A stretch of DNA of 64,000 nt from Flavobacterium sp. UBA7665 (GCA_002483285.1 DLHP01000043.1:1-64000); one strand, 5' to 3'; shown: positions 37,414-47,173, numbered from the stretch's first letter. Numbers and translations are program-made. The notes: generated by a model not told the origin, from the sequence alone.

Positions 37414-38766
37414 TTAAAATCCCAGAATCAGTTTGGCAATCGAGAAATAGATTAAGATTCCGCAAATATCGTTGCTCGTCGTAATAAACGGACCGGTTGC
37501 TAATGCGGGATCGATACCAAATTTATCCAAAAGCAATGGCACGAAAGTACCAATCAGCGACGCGATGATAATTACCGACACCAATGCAACGGTAACGATT
37601 ATCCCGATAATAAATTCTACACTGAGCAAAAAGTGGCTACCCGTGAATAGGATCAGCGCCAGAATCACTCCGTTGAGCAAACTCAGCGACACTTCTTTGA
37701 TGAGCCGGTTGAACAAAGAACCACTCAAGGTGTTGTTGGCCAAACCTTGCACGATGATTGCCGAAGATTGCACACCTACATTTCCTGCCATCGCCGCAAT
37801 TAACGGTGTAAAAAAGAACAAATTGCCGTGGTGGATCATCGCGCCTTCAAACAATCCCAACACCCGAACCGTTATGAATCCGCCCAACAGCGCCAATACG
37901 AGCCATGGCAAACGCGCCTTGGTCAATTCGAGGATACTGTCATCGGCTTCAACATCCTGCGAGATACCCGCAGCCAACTGGTAATCCTTGTCGGCTTCGT
38001 CCTTGATTACGTCTACGATGTCATCGATGGTGATGCGGCCTACGAGGCGGCCGAGTTCATCGGTGACAGGAATGGCTTCGAGGTCATACTTTTGCATGAT
38101 GCGCGCCACTTCTACGTCTTCTGTATTTACGTTGACCGAATTGAGTTTGCTGATATAGACTTCGCGGATCGGTGTTTTGGTAGACGTCGTAAGCAAATCC
38201 TTGAGCGACAACCGGCCTTTGAGTCGGTCTTCGTCATCGACTACATAAATAGAATGTACGCGGGAAATGTTCTCGGCTTGGATGCGCATTTCCTTGACAC
38301 AGGTAAGCACGTTCCAGTTTTCGTTGACTTTCACCAATTCTTTGTGCATGATTCCGCCCGCGGTGTCTTCTTTGTAGCGCAACAAATCGACGATGTCTTT
38401 GGCGTGCTCTACATCTTGCAATTCGAGGATTACTTCTTCTTTTTTGCTTTGCGAAAGTTCGGCGATGATGTCGGCCGCATCGTTGGTTTCTAGCTCGTCG
38501 AGCTCTTCGGCGATTTCTTTGGGAGAAAGTCGGCTTAGGATGTTTTCACGCAGGTCGTCCTCGAGTTCCAAGAGGATTTCGGCGGTTTTTTCGCTGTCGA
38601 GGATCTTAAAAATGTAGGTGGCTTCGTCAAAATCGAGTTCGTCGAGGATTTCGGCAATATCAGCGTGGTGCATGTCATTGAGCAAAAGCTCGAGCTGGCT
38701 TTCCTGTTTGCTCTCAATGAGTTGCTCAATTTGCTGGATGAGCTCCTTGCTGATTTTAAATTCCAT
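37414..38766 (-). CDS. mgtE: Magnesium transporter MgtE
   Basis: This 450-residue Mg2+ channel has a cytoplasmic N-domain of helical repeats (about 20-125, DMHHADIAEILDELD), a pair of CBS domains (about 130-255, HKELVKVNENWNVL and ITIDDIVDVI), and five C-terminal membrane spans (about 280-450) with LIAAMAGNVGVQSSAIIVQGLA. The CBS/N domains sense cytosolic Mg2+. It overlaps the end of rsmA by 11 bases. Confidence 0.93.
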   Translation of the reverse strand: MEFKISKELIQQIEQLIESKQESQLELLLNDMHHADIAEILDELDFDEATYIFKILDSEKTAEILLELEDDLRENILSRLSPKEIAEELDELETNDAADIIAELSQSKKEEVILELQDVEHAKDIVDLLRYKEDTAGGIMHKELVKVNENWNVLTCVKEMRIQAENISRVHSIYVVDDEDRLKGRLSLKDLLTTSTKTPIREVYISKLNSVNVNTEDVEVARIMQKYDLEAIPVTDELGRLVGRITIDDIVDVIKDEADKDYQLAAGISQDVEADDSILELTKARLPWLVLALLGGFITVRVLGLFEGAMIHHGNLFFFTPLIAAMAGNVGVQSSAIIVQGLANNTLSGSLFNRLIKEVSLSLLNGVILALILFTGSHFLLSVEFIIGIIVTVALVSVIIIASLIGTFVPLLLDKFGIDPALATGPFITTSNDICGILIYFSIAKLILGF

Positions 38767-39535
38767 CGGCTTCTATTTTTTGGGTAAGACCAATAAATTG
38801 CTCGACCGAGAGTTGTTCGGGACGCAGGTCAAAGATAGTATCTTCTCTTAAATTATCCGATAAATTTAAAGTTTTTAAACTGTTGCGTAAGGTTTTTCGG
38901 CGCTGCCCGAATGCGGTTTTGACGACCGTAAAAAACAGCTTTTCAGAACATGGCAGGCTAAAGTTTTCCTTGCGGCGCAAACGCAACACACCCGATTTGA
39001 CTTTGGGCGGCGGATTGAAAACCTGTTCGCTCACTGTAAAAAGGTATTCGGCGTCGTAAAATGCCTGTACTAAAACCGAGAGTATTCCGTACGTTTTGCT
39101 ACCCTTTTTTTCACAAATGCGTTCGGCGACTTCCTTTTGGAACATCCCCGCAAATTCGGGAATCTGATGTCGCAATTCGAGTGCGCGAAAGACAATCTGC
39201 GACGAAATATTGTAGGGGAAGTTTCCGATGATGGCGAATGGTTTGCCATCGAAAACCTCGTTGATGTTGTATTTTAAAAAATCCTTCGAGATGATTTTCC
39301 CGTGTAGTTTGGGATAGTTGGCCTCGAGGTAAGCCACCGATTCGGTATCGATTTCAATCACATAAACCGTCGTGTCTTTCTCGAGCAGGTATTTGGTAAG
39401 CACGCCCATTCCCGGCCCGATTTCGAGCAGGTTGTCATAGCCTTCAAGGTTGAGCGTGTCGGCGATGGCTTTGGCAATACTTTCATCTTTGAGGAAATGC
39501 TGTCCGAGGTGTTTTTTGGCTTTTACTTGGTCCAT
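38756..39535 (-). CDS. rsmA: 16S rRNA (adenine1518/1519-N6)-dimethyltransferase
   Basis: This 259-residue RsmA/KsgA dimethylates two adjacent adenosines in helix 45 of 16S rRNA. It shows KKHLGQHFLKDE at the start, the SAM-binding LEIGPGMGVLTKYLLE, the catalytic NFPYNISS (NLPY type), and the C-terminal helical domain. It is upstream of mgtE with an 11-base overlap, a flavobacterial arrangement. Confidence 0.95.
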   Translation of the reverse strand: MDQVKAKKHLGQHFLKDESIAKAIADTLNLEGYDNLLEIGPGMGVLTKYLLEKDTTVYVIEIDTESVAYLEANYPKLHGKIISKDFLKYNINEVFDGKPFAIIGNFPYNISSQIVFRALELRHQIPEFAGMFQKEVAERICEKKGSKTYGILSVLVQAFYDAEYLFTVSEQVFNPPPKVKSGVLRLRRKENFSLPCSEKLFFTVVKTAFGQRRKTLRNSLKTLNLSDNLREDTIFDLRPEQLSVEQFIGLTQKIEADGI

Positions 39536-39569
39536 GATTTCGTGTGACGCGGGCGTCGTGTGGGTTGGG

Positions 39570-39896
39570 TTACTGCAGGTTGTTGAAAGAATCCGAGATC
39601 AGCTCGAGTTCTGTCCTGAAAGAAATCATCTTGTCGCCAAAGAGTTTTATGGCTTCGCCGCGCAATTTGGTCGCGTCTTCAAGATAGTAGCGTTCTAGTG
39701 TGGCCTTGCTGTCTGTGGTGTATTGCACAGAATAAGTGGCGCCGCCCATTTCTTCTACGATGAGCACTTTGGTCAATCGGGCCGATGAAAATTTTCCGGT
39801 GGCGAGCACTTCGGGTATGTGTTTGTTTTGCATCCAGCTGAGCCATTGGTCGTGCACACTGTCGTCTATGTTGGTGGTTACGTTGTAGATGATCAT
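39570..39896 (-). CDS. DUF4286 protein
   Basis: This 108-residue soluble protein starts MIIYNVTTNIDDSVHDQWLSW and has the ferredoxin-like alpha-beta layout of DUF4286 (YSVQYTTDSKATLERYYLED). Its function is unknown. It lies between the TPR protein and rsmA on the same strand, which is the usual position in flavobacteria. Confidence 0.82.
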   Translation of the reverse strand: MIIYNVTTNIDDSVHDQWLSWMQNKHIPEVLATGKFSSARLTKVLIVEEMGGATYSVQYTTDSKATLERYYLEDATKLRGEAIKLFGDKMISFRTELELISDSFNNLQ

Positions 39897-39966
39897 AATT
39901 TTGTAAGAAAGTCAAACGTTAGAAAGTCGAACGAATGCGATTGGAATTTGGATTTGTTGTTTGCGA

Positions 39967-41745
39967 TTACAGCGTGGTGTCGCCACGCAATTGCCGGTAC
40001 TTCTTTCGCGCGTCGGTAAAATAAATGCTGTCTTCGTGGTGAAAAATCACTTGCTCGTAAAACGCTTTGGCTTTTTCGGGATCCTGGAGCGATTTGCGGT
40101 AAATCTCGGCGGCAAAATAATAGGCCTCATCGATGTAAATCCCATCCTTGTGCTGGTCGATAATCGCCTGGTATTGGTTCAATGCCGATTGGAAATCGCC
40201 GAGTTTTTCATAGGTTTTACCCAGCCTGTACAAGGTTACCGCTTCTATTTCCTGTCCTTTAAAACTCTTGAGGATGCTTTGAAATTGTGCCAGCGCCTCG
40301 TTGTTTTTGTTCTGGTACAACAAATAATCGGCCTTGGCAAATTGCTTGAGCGCGGTTTGGGTCGAGTCGGCGACGGTGTTGTCATTGATCAAAAGGAAAT
40401 ATTCGAGCGCATCATTGGCAATGAGTTGCGACGATGCGGCCTTGAGTTCCTTGAACTGCTTTTGCGCCCACATAAAATCGCCTTTAAAATAGCTCGTCTT
40501 GGCCGATTTTAAACTCGCTTCATGCCCCACGACATCGTTCTTGAGGTCTTCCTCGATTTGCGAATAATAGATCAGCGCCTGGTTGAATTTCTCCTCGTAG
40601 AGCAAAATGTCGGCGAGTTCTATCTTCACGTCGGCCGATTGGTAACGGTTGAGTGGCAAGGTCAGTGCTTTTTTGAGGATGGTTTTACCGAGTTCGGGAT
40701 GCTGCATCCGGAAGGCTTCAAAATGCGCCTGTAAAATCTGTAATTGCAACGAATACGGGGTAATTTCAAACTCTTTGAGCAGGTTGTCGATGTCGGTTTC
40801 AATCAATTTGAGGTCTTTTTCCTGGGCCGAATCGATACGCATTTTGAGCAGGTAAGTATGCGATTGGATCAAAAGCTCCAGGTCGCGCGTGTTCTCGAGT
40901 ACAAAAGTCAGGATTTCTTTGGCGGTGTCGGTTTCGCCTTCCTCGATAGACAGCTGGGCGAGGTTTACGATGCTTGAAAACGATTCGGGATTGCGTCGGT
41001 AAATGGCCTTTTCCTGGATGAACGCTTTGCCGTATTCTTTCTGCTGTACAAAAAACCAGCTCAGGTATTGGTTCCAGAATACGTCTTGGTTTTTCTGGGC
41101 GCGCAATAGCAGTGCTTTTTTGAGCGCTTCGTTGAATGCCACGTCACTGTCCTCGGTTAGAAATCGGGAGAGTTGGTTTTGGATCATGACCGAATTCTGC
41201 TGGTTGGCGTAGGCTTCGGTCAGGAATTTGTCGATCATCATGTCGGTGTTGCCGAGTTGCCCGTAAATGAGCCCCATCTGGTAGTTGAAGTTGAATTTGG
41301 GCTCGAGGCTCAGCGCCAATTCATAAGCCTGCAACGCATATTGCAACTGCACTTTCTTTTCAAAAACACCGGCTACGGCGTACACTTCACTCGGGTTTTT
41401 ACGGATGCGGTCTATGGCCTGGTCGTAATATTTTTTGGATTTGTCGGCGTCTCTTTTGAGCTGGTAATTGTAGCCGAGTTCTACGAGCAAGTTGGATTGG
41501 TTGAACTGTTTCAGCCGCGCCTGAATCAGCGTTTCGGCCTGATCGAGGAGCTGCAATTGCTGGTAACACTCAATGAGCCGCTGAAAATAATAGCCGTTTC
41601 CCGCATTGGTTTTAAGCAATTCCTCATAAGTGATTTTGGCTTTCTCAAAATCGCCTTTGTCAAAATAATTCTGCGCGAGCTGGTCGTTCTGCGCACAGAC
41701 GACGAGGGAGAAAAACAGCAACAAACCGATGAATATCTTGTTCAT
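39967..41745 (-). CDS. Exported tetratricopeptide-repeat protein
   Basis: This 592-residue protein has a signal peptide (LLLFFSLVVCAQ) and TPR motifs throughout (AQNYFDKGDFEKAKITYEELLK near the N-terminus; LYRLGKTYEKLGDFQSALNQYQ near the C-terminus). It is a periplasmic scaffold of unknown partner. Its place between serS and DUF4286-rsmA is conserved in related genomes as far as I recall. Confidence 0.82.
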   Translation of the reverse strand: MNKIFIGLLLFFSLVVCAQNDQLAQNYFDKGDFEKAKITYEELLKTNAGNGYYFQRLIECYQQLQLLDQAETLIQARLKQFNQSNLLVELGYNYQLKRDADKSKKYYDQAIDRIRKNPSEVYAVAGVFEKKVQLQYALQAYELALSLEPKFNFNYQMGLIYGQLGNTDMMIDKFLTEAYANQQNSVMIQNQLSRFLTEDSDVAFNEALKKALLLRAQKNQDVFWNQYLSWFFVQQKEYGKAFIQEKAIYRRNPESFSSIVNLAQLSIEEGETDTAKEILTFVLENTRDLELLIQSHTYLLKMRIDSAQEKDLKLIETDIDNLLKEFEITPYSLQLQILQAHFEAFRMQHPELGKTILKKALTLPLNRYQSADVKIELADILLYEEKFNQALIYYSQIEEDLKNDVVGHEASLKSAKTSYFKGDFMWAQKQFKELKAASSQLIANDALEYFLLINDNTVADSTQTALKQFAKADYLLYQNKNNEALAQFQSILKSFKGQEIEAVTLYRLGKTYEKLGDFQSALNQYQAIIDQHKDGIYIDEAYYFAAEIYRKSLQDPEKAKAFYEQVIFHHEDSIYFTDARKKYRQLRGDTTL

Positions 41746-41823
41746 TTTGACTTAAAAAGGACGATGTACCAAAGTAACACATTTTGCGTCAAATTAGTAC
41801 ATCGGCCGGGAAAGATTAACTTT

Positions 41824-43095
41824 TTAGTTGATGAGGTCAAATCCGCAGTAAGGACGCAGCACTTCGGGGATTACGATGCCTTCTGGCGTTTGGTAATTCT
41901 CGATGATTCCGGCCAGTACGCGCGGCAAGGCGAGCGAGCTTCCGTTGAGCGTATGCGCAAGCTGGTTTTTACCGTCCTTATCGCGGAAACGCAATTTGAG
42001 CCTGTTGGCCTGGAACGTCTCAAAATTGGATACCGAACTGATTTCGAGCCAACGATCCTGCGCGGTCGAAAACACTTCAAAATCGTAGGTCATGGCCGAA
42101 GTAAAGCCCATGTCTCCGCCGCACAAACGCAAAATGCGGTAGGGCAATTTCAACTCCTGGAGCAAGGTTTTCACATGTTCTACCATGCCTTCTAAAGCTT
42201 CATAGGATTTGTCGGGATGTTCGATGCGCACGATTTCTACCTTGTCGAATTGGTGCAAACGGTTGAGTCCGCGCACATGCGATCCGTAAGACCCCGCTTC
42301 ACGCCTAAAGCAAGGCGTATAAGCCGTACATAAAACCGGCAATTCGCTTTCAGTTAAAATCACATCGCGGAACAAATTCGTTACTGGAACTTCGGCTGTT
42401 GGGATCAGGTACAAATCGTCGATGCCAACGTGGTACATTTGTCCTTCCTTGTCTGGCAACTGTCCGGTTCCGTAGCCCGAAGCTTCGTTGACCAAATGTG
42501 GCACCTGGTATTCTTTGTAACCCGCGGCCGTATTCTTGTCGAGGAAATACGCAATGAGCGCACGCTGCAAACGGGCTCCTTTTCCTTTATAAACGGGGAA
42601 ACCGGCACCGGCGATTTTTACGCCGAGTTCAAAATCGACGATGTCATATTTCTTGAGCAACTCCCAATGCGGCTGCGCACCTTCGTGCAACACCGGAATT
42701 TCGCCTTCCTGGAAAACGGTGAGGTTGTCTTCGGGTGTTTTGCCTTCTGGGACCAAATCGTAGGGAAGGTTGGGGATGGTATAGAGTTTTTGCGTGAGTT
42801 CGTGCGCAAGCGCCTCTGCCTTTTCAAACAGTTCCTTGCTGCTTTCCTTGAGCAAAACTGTTTTTTCTTTGAGGATGGCGGCTTTTGATTTTTCGCCGCT
42901 TTTCATGAGCTCGCCTATGTCTTTAGAGAGTTTGTTGGATTCGGACAGTGTGTTGTCTAGTTGGGCCTGCGCAGCGCGACGCTGTTCATCCAATTCTACT
43001 ACTTCTGTGATCAGGCTCCTGGCGTCGAGGTTTCGTTTGGCCAATGCCTTGATGACTAACTCTTGGTTTTCCCTGATAAATCCTATCTGTAACAT
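41824..43095 (-). CDS. serS: Serine-tRNA ligase
   Basis: This 423-residue class II synthetase has an N-terminal coiled-coil tRNA-binding arm (about 25-105). The catalytic core shows motif 2 (TPCFRREAGSYG) and motif 3 (the NGSSLALPRVLAGIIEN segment), with the serine site TAEVPVTNL. The start at 43095 (MLQIGFIRENQE) is the family start, and the frame to 43158 adds 21 spurious residues. Confidence 0.96.
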   Translation of the reverse strand: MLQIGFIRENQELVIKALAKRNLDARSLITEVVELDEQRRAAQAQLDNTLSESNKLSKDIGELMKSGEKSKAAILKEKTVLLKESSKELFEKAEALAHELTQKLYTIPNLPYDLVPEGKTPEDNLTVFQEGEIPVLHEGAQPHWELLKKYDIVDFELGVKIAGAGFPVYKGKGARLQRALIAYFLDKNTAAGYKEYQVPHLVNEASGYGTGQLPDKEGQMYHVGIDDLYLIPTAEVPVTNLFRDVILTESELPVLCTAYTPCFRREAGSYGSHVRGLNRLHQFDKVEIVRIEHPDKSYEALEGMVEHVKTLLQELKLPYRILRLCGGDMGFTSAMTYDFEVFSTAQDRWLEISSVSNFETFQANRLKLRFRDKDGKNQLAHTLNGSSLALPRVLAGIIENYQTPEGIVIPEVLRPYCGFDLIN

Positions 43096-43301
43096 AAAAC
43101 GTAAATTTAAAACCAGCCGGAATTCGTTTCCCGGCTTGGCCCGCGCAAATTTAATCAAATGTTTGGGAGTTTAAAGGCGCAACCTAAAAAACTTCGCGGC
43201 ATCTTAAAATAGTAATGTGCTGGCTTTTAAGTCAATTCTAAGTATTATTAACAGTTGTTTTTGGAATTATTAATTACATTCGCAAAAAATTTTCAAACCC
43301 T

Positions 43302-45278
43302 ATGCAAAAAACCTACTTACTCCTTTTACTGCTCGGCTCGGTTTCTGGATTTTCCCAGACCGATAAAACCCTTGAAGACATTGCAGCTGCCGAACGTAAA
43401 TCGGCTTCGAAAAGAATGAATGCGGTGCTCAATCCCGACACTTACAATTACGATGTGACCTATCATAAAATTGAGCTTACCGTGGATCCCGGCATTTACG
43501 GCGTTAGCGGAAAAGTGACTACGACCTACAAAGCGCTCACCAATATGAGCACCGTGGTTTTTGACCTGGCCCGTATTACCGATGAAGGCGACCCGAATTT
43601 CGGTAACCAGATTGAAGTGTTGGCCGTCATGAAAAACAATGTCGATTTGGATTTCACCCGAAACGACGAAGAAATCATTATCACACTTCCAACCGTCCAG
43701 GATGCAGGCACTTCGGCTACCGTTGAAATCCTTTACGAAGGAGCGCCCGCAGGCAGCGGTTTTGGTTCTTTCATCATGGACGAGCACAACGGCACGCCCG
43801 TCATGTGGACTTTGTCTGAACCGTTTGGCGCCCGCGATTGGTGGCCTTGCAAACAAGACCTCAATGACAAAGTAGATGACGGTATCGACTTTTACATTAC
43901 CGCGCCTACGATTTACACGTCGGTGGCCAATGGCGTTGAACAAAGCAAAGTGAACAATGGCAATGGTACTTCTACGACGCATTTCCGTCATGGATATCCA
44001 ATTCCCGCTTACTTGGTGGCCTTTGCAGTGACCAATTATGAAGTGAATACCATACAGGCTGGTTTGGGTACCGTGGACAGCCCATTCTTCCCGATTGTAA
44101 ACTATATGTATCCCGAAACGGCAGACAACAACAACGCAAGTACGGCGATTACTCCTGCCATTATGAATTTCTTTGAAGAGACTTTTACGCCTTATCCTTT
44201 CAGGGATGAAAAATACGGGCATTGTCAGTTTGGCTGGGGTGGCGGCATGGAGCATACTACCGTTTCATTTATGACTGCCGGAGGCAGTGGTGCCTACAGC
44301 CGCGGACTTATCGCGCATGAGCTCGGACACCAATGGTTTGGTGACAAGGTAACCTGTGGTTCCTGGAACGACATCTGGCTCAACGAAGGTTTTGCTACCT
44401 ATATGGCCTCTATGGTGATTGAGGAATTTGACGGTGAGGATGCATTTATCACCAATAAAGACAATATGATCAACAGCATCACCTCAAACCCGGGCGGCGC
44501 GGTTTATTTGACCGACGACGAAGCGTTGAACGTAAACCGAATCTTTAGCACGCGGCTAACCTACAACAAAGGCGCGATGGTTTTGAACATGTTGCGATTT
44601 AAACTTGGTGACGCTGCCTTTTTTCAAGGTTTGCGCAACTACCTCAACGATCCCGATTTGGCGTATGCTTATGCGCATACCGATGATTTGCAATCGCACC
44701 TTGAAGCGGCATCGGGTACAGACCTGACCGAATTCTTTCTTGACTGGGTGTACAACCAAGGCTACCCGATTTATAATATCAACGTACAACGCATTTCTGC
44801 CAACCAGGCCCGGATTACCATTAACCAAACCCAATCGTTTGCTTCGGTGAGTTTCTTTGAGATGCCGGTGCCGGTTAGATTGACCGGAAGCGGCGGACAG
44901 CAACAAGATTACGTACTGAACAACACCACCAACGGACAACAGTTTGTAGTGGATGTGCCTTTTACGCCAACCGGCGTGGTTTTCAACCCCAAAAAGGACC
45001 TGATCACTAAAAATTCGGTGACGACTTTGGCGACACAAAACGTGGCGTTGCTTTCGGGTGTGGCATTGTACCCTAACCCGGCGCAAAGCACGTTGACGCT
45101 GAACGTACCTACCGGAGTAAAGGTTGAAAAAACGACGTTCTGCAATGCCTTGGGACAAATCGTAAAGGCAAGCGGTGTGGAGACGAATTGGAATGTTGGA
45201 GACTTGGCGTCGGGGATTTATTTGGTAAACGTAACCTCAGATGCTGGTGTGAAACAGCTCAAGTTTATCAAGAATTAA
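43302..45278 (+). CDS. Secreted M1-family aminopeptidase with T9SS tail
   Basis: This 658-residue exported zinc aminopeptidase has the signal peptide LLLLLLGSVSGFSQ, substrate-anchoring GGGMEHTTVSF, zinc site HELGHQWFG (H339, E340, H343) and the third ligand in NEGFATY about 18 residues later. The C-terminal about 80 residues are a T9SS type A sorting tail (LYPNPAQSTLTLNV, SGIYLVNVTSDAGVKQLKFIKN). A TACATTCG box at 43275 could be its promoter. It likely degrades peptides outside the cell or at its surface. A strong terminator follows. Confidence 0.9.
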   Translation: MQKTYLLLLLLGSVSGFSQTDKTLEDIAAAERKSASKRMNAVLNPDTYNYDVTYHKIELTVDPGIYGVSGKVTTTYKALTNMSTVVFDLARITDEGDPNFGNQIEVLAVMKNNVDLDFTRNDEEIIITLPTVQDAGTSATVEILYEGAPAGSGFGSFIMDEHNGTPVMWTLSEPFGARDWWPCKQDLNDKVDDGIDFYITAPTIYTSVANGVEQSKVNNGNGTSTTHFRHGYPIPAYLVAFAVTNYEVNTIQAGLGTVDSPFFPIVNYMYPETADNNNASTAITPAIMNFFEETFTPYPFRDEKYGHCQFGWGGGMEHTTVSFMTAGGSGAYSRGLIAHELGHQWFGDKVTCGSWNDIWLNEGFATYMASMVIEEFDGEDAFITNKDNMINSITSNPGGAVYLTDDEALNVNRIFSTRLTYNKGAMVLNMLRFKLGDAAFFQGLRNYLNDPDLAYAYAHTDDLQSHLEAASGTDLTEFFLDWVYNQGYPIYNINVQRISANQARITINQTQSFASVSFFEMPVPVRLTGSGGQQQDYVLNNTTNGQQFVVDVPFTPTGVVFNPKKDLITKNSVTTLATQNVALLSGVALYPNPAQSTLTLNVPTGVKVEKTTFCNALGQIVKASGVETNWNVGDLASGIYLVNVTSDAGVKQLKFIKN

Positions 45279-45307
45279 GTTACTCGTAAAATAATTACAA
45301 CCCAAAG

Positions 45308-45344
45308 ACCACCAGGGAAGCACGCGCTTCTTTGGTGGTTTTTG
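45308..45344 (+). terminator. Terminator after the M1 aminopeptidase
   Basis: The 14-bp stem ACCACCAGGGAAGC / GCTTCTTTGGTGGT (two G-T pairs) has the loop ACGC and is followed by TTTTT. Confidence 0.88.
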
Positions 45345-45371
45345 CGTGAAGGATGAGGGCCGAGCGTTAAG

Positions 45372-45392
45372 AAAATGTCCAGTGGACATTTT
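45372..45392. repeat. Near-continuous palindrome in the M1-rseP spacer
   Basis: AAAATGTCCA-G-TGGACATTTT is a perfect inverted repeat with one central base. It lies in the 467-base gene-free spacer 45279-45745, which otherwise holds the M1 terminator, repeat copy 6 and the rseP promoter. It is too tight for a good RNA hairpin and reads more like a protein-binding site or a repeat end. Confidence 0.7.
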
Positions 45393-45439
45393 TAGCGATG
45401 GAGCCAGTTGGCGCGCTGGCGAAATTCATAGGTGGTAGC

Positions 45440-45532
45440 GTGAAGGATGGTAGCGAAAATCCTTTTAGGTTTGCCTGAAACGCAGTGGAAGTGCAACCCT
45501 AAAAGATTGCAGCGGACAGCCTGACGGCAACC
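45440..45532. repeat. Dispersed intergenic repeat, copy 6
   Basis: Copy 6 has GATGGTAGCGAAAATCCTTTTAGG and the mate CCCTAAAAGATTGCAGCGGACAGC around a 27-base loop that contains AACGCAGTGG, also present in copy 5. Confidence 0.75.
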
Positions 45533-45710
45533 GGAAATCGGTTTGGGCACGATCGCCGATTGCCGGCACGCCCAAAAAACAACTACTTTGGGCGAACCAT
45601 GCCAAGTTTGTGAAACCTTCACCGTTTTATTTAAAAAGGCGTCGAGCTACTTTTAACAAACATTTAAATTGCTGGCCGATTTAAAACTGCAATTAATTAA
45701 CAGAAAACCT

Positions 45711-45718
45711 TACTTTTG
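45711..45718 (+). promoter_or_regulatory. Candidate -7 promoter box of rseP
   Basis: TACTTTTG matches TAnnTTTG and lies 27 bases before the ATG at 45746. A CTG at the -33 distance is a near match to TTG. Confidence 0.5.
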
Positions 45719-45745
45719 CCTGTCATTAGAAACTGAATTACCCTT

Positions 45746-47089
45746 ATGGAAATAGTCATCAAATTATCCCAATTCTTATTGAGCTTGTCATTGCTCATTG
45801 TCTTACACGAATTGGGGCATTTTATCCCTGCCAAATTATTCAAGACCCGCGTTGAGAAATTTTACCTGTTTTTTGATATTAAATTCTCGCTGCTCAAAAA
45901 GAAAATCGGCGAAACCGAATACGGTATTGGCTGGCTTCCGCTGGGCGGTTATGTCAAAATTTCGGGGATGATTGACGAGAGTATGGATAAGGAACAGATG
46001 TCGCTTCCGGCGCAGCCGTGGGAGTTTCGCTCTAAACCGGCCTGGCAACGCCTCATTATTATGCTTGGCGGGGTGACGGTGAATTTTATATTGGCGTTTG
46101 TTATTTATATTGGGATGGCTTTTTGCTACGGCGATTTGTACCTCAAAAACAGTGAGCTCAAGGATGGGGTTGCGGTAACGTCAGAAGTAGGTGAAGAACT
46201 CGGCTTTAAGACCGGCGATAAAATCCTCGAGATTGACGGGGAGAAAATGGAACGTTTCAATGAAATTCCCGGGAAAATATTGTTTGCCAAATCGGTGTTG
46301 GTGGAGCGCAATGGCGCACAGCAGACGATTGCTTTGCCGGTTGACATGATAGACAAGGTGCTCGGCGGACAGGAACGCTTGTTTATTGACAAACGCGAGC
46401 CTTTTGCCATTAAAGAAGTTCCAGATACGTCGGCCAACAAAAAGGTATTGTTGCCCAAAGACATCATCAAGTCATTTAACGGTACGCCGGTAAAATATGC
46501 CGACGAGGTGATCGCTATGGCCAAAGCCAACCCGAACAAAACCGTAGATGCGGTGGTGCTGCGCGATGAAAAAGAAGTCCCGGTAAAAATTACGCTCAAT
46601 AAGAACGGGAAACTCGGAGTGATTGCAGGTTCTTTGGGCGTAGACAGTTTAGAAAAACTGGGAATTTATAAATTTACGCAACAGCAATATGGCTTTTTTG
46701 AATCGATTCCCGTGGGGATTGAACGCGGCAAAGACCAACTCGTTGGATACGGCAAAAACCTCAAAGCCATTTTCACCCCAAGTACCGGCGCCTACAAAGG
46801 CGTTGGCGGGTTCAAAGCTATTTTTGATATTTTCCCCAAGACCTGGAGCTGGGAAGTGTTCTGGAACATTACCGCTTTGCTTTCTATTATGCTTGGCGTG
46901 ATGAACCTTCTACCGATTCCGGCGCTTGACGGTGGCCATGTGATGTTTTTACTTTACGAAATGATCACGCGCAGAAAACCCAGCGACAAGTTTATGGAAC
47001 ATGCCCAAATGGTTGGTTTTGTTTTGCTTATCGGATTGTTGTTGTTTGCCAACGGAAACGATATTTACAAAGCCATTGTAGGCAAATAA
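45746..47089 (+). CDS. rseP: Site-2 protease RseP
   Basis: This 447-residue inner-membrane zinc protease of regulated intramembrane proteolysis has HELGHF in the first span (H21, E22, H25), a PDZ-like region (about 125-290) and the second active-site motif LPIPALDGGHVMF near residue 393 in a C-terminal span. It would cut membrane-bound regulators such as anti-sigma factors. The gene is monocistronic, with tRNA-Asn downstream. Confidence 0.93.
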   Translation: MEIVIKLSQFLLSLSLLIVLHELGHFIPAKLFKTRVEKFYLFFDIKFSLLKKKIGETEYGIGWLPLGGYVKISGMIDESMDKEQMSLPAQPWEFRSKPAWQRLIIMLGGVTVNFILAFVIYIGMAFCYGDLYLKNSELKDGVAVTSEVGEELGFKTGDKILEIDGEKMERFNEIPGKILFAKSVLVERNGAQQTIALPVDMIDKVLGGQERLFIDKREPFAIKEVPDTSANKKVLLPKDIIKSFNGTPVKYADEVIAMAKANPNKTVDAVVLRDEKEVPVKITLNKNGKLGVIAGSLGVDSLEKLGIYKFTQQQYGFFESIPVGIERGKDQLVGYGKNLKAIFTPSTGAYKGVGGFKAIFDIFPKTWSWEVFWNITALLSIMLGVMNLLPIPALDGGHVMFLLYEMITRRKPSDKFMEHAQMVGFVLLIGLLLFANGNDIYKAIVGK

Positions 47090-47117
47090 ATTTTTTTTAA
47101 ATTTTATCGCAATTTGT

Positions 47118-47147
47118 TTGTAGAAAATAAATTTCGCGCTATATTTG
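47118..47147 (+). promoter_or_regulatory. Promoter of tRNA-Asn
   Basis: TTG (47118-47120), a 19-base spacer and TATATTTG (47140-47147) match the Bacteroidota consensus exactly. The tRNA begins 26 bases further on. Confidence 0.85.
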
Positions 47148-47173
47148 CACCGCTTTAAAAGTGAAATACACTT

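Noticed and set aside
41173..42195. 340-codon open frame on the plus strand
   Set aside because: It runs antisense across the TPR and serS genes and its composition (runs of V, F, R) is that of a shadow frame.
43326..44255. 309-codon open frame antisense to the M1 aminopeptidase
   Set aside because: It lies entirely inside a well-supported gene with catalytic motifs, and its His/Arg-rich product resembles no family.
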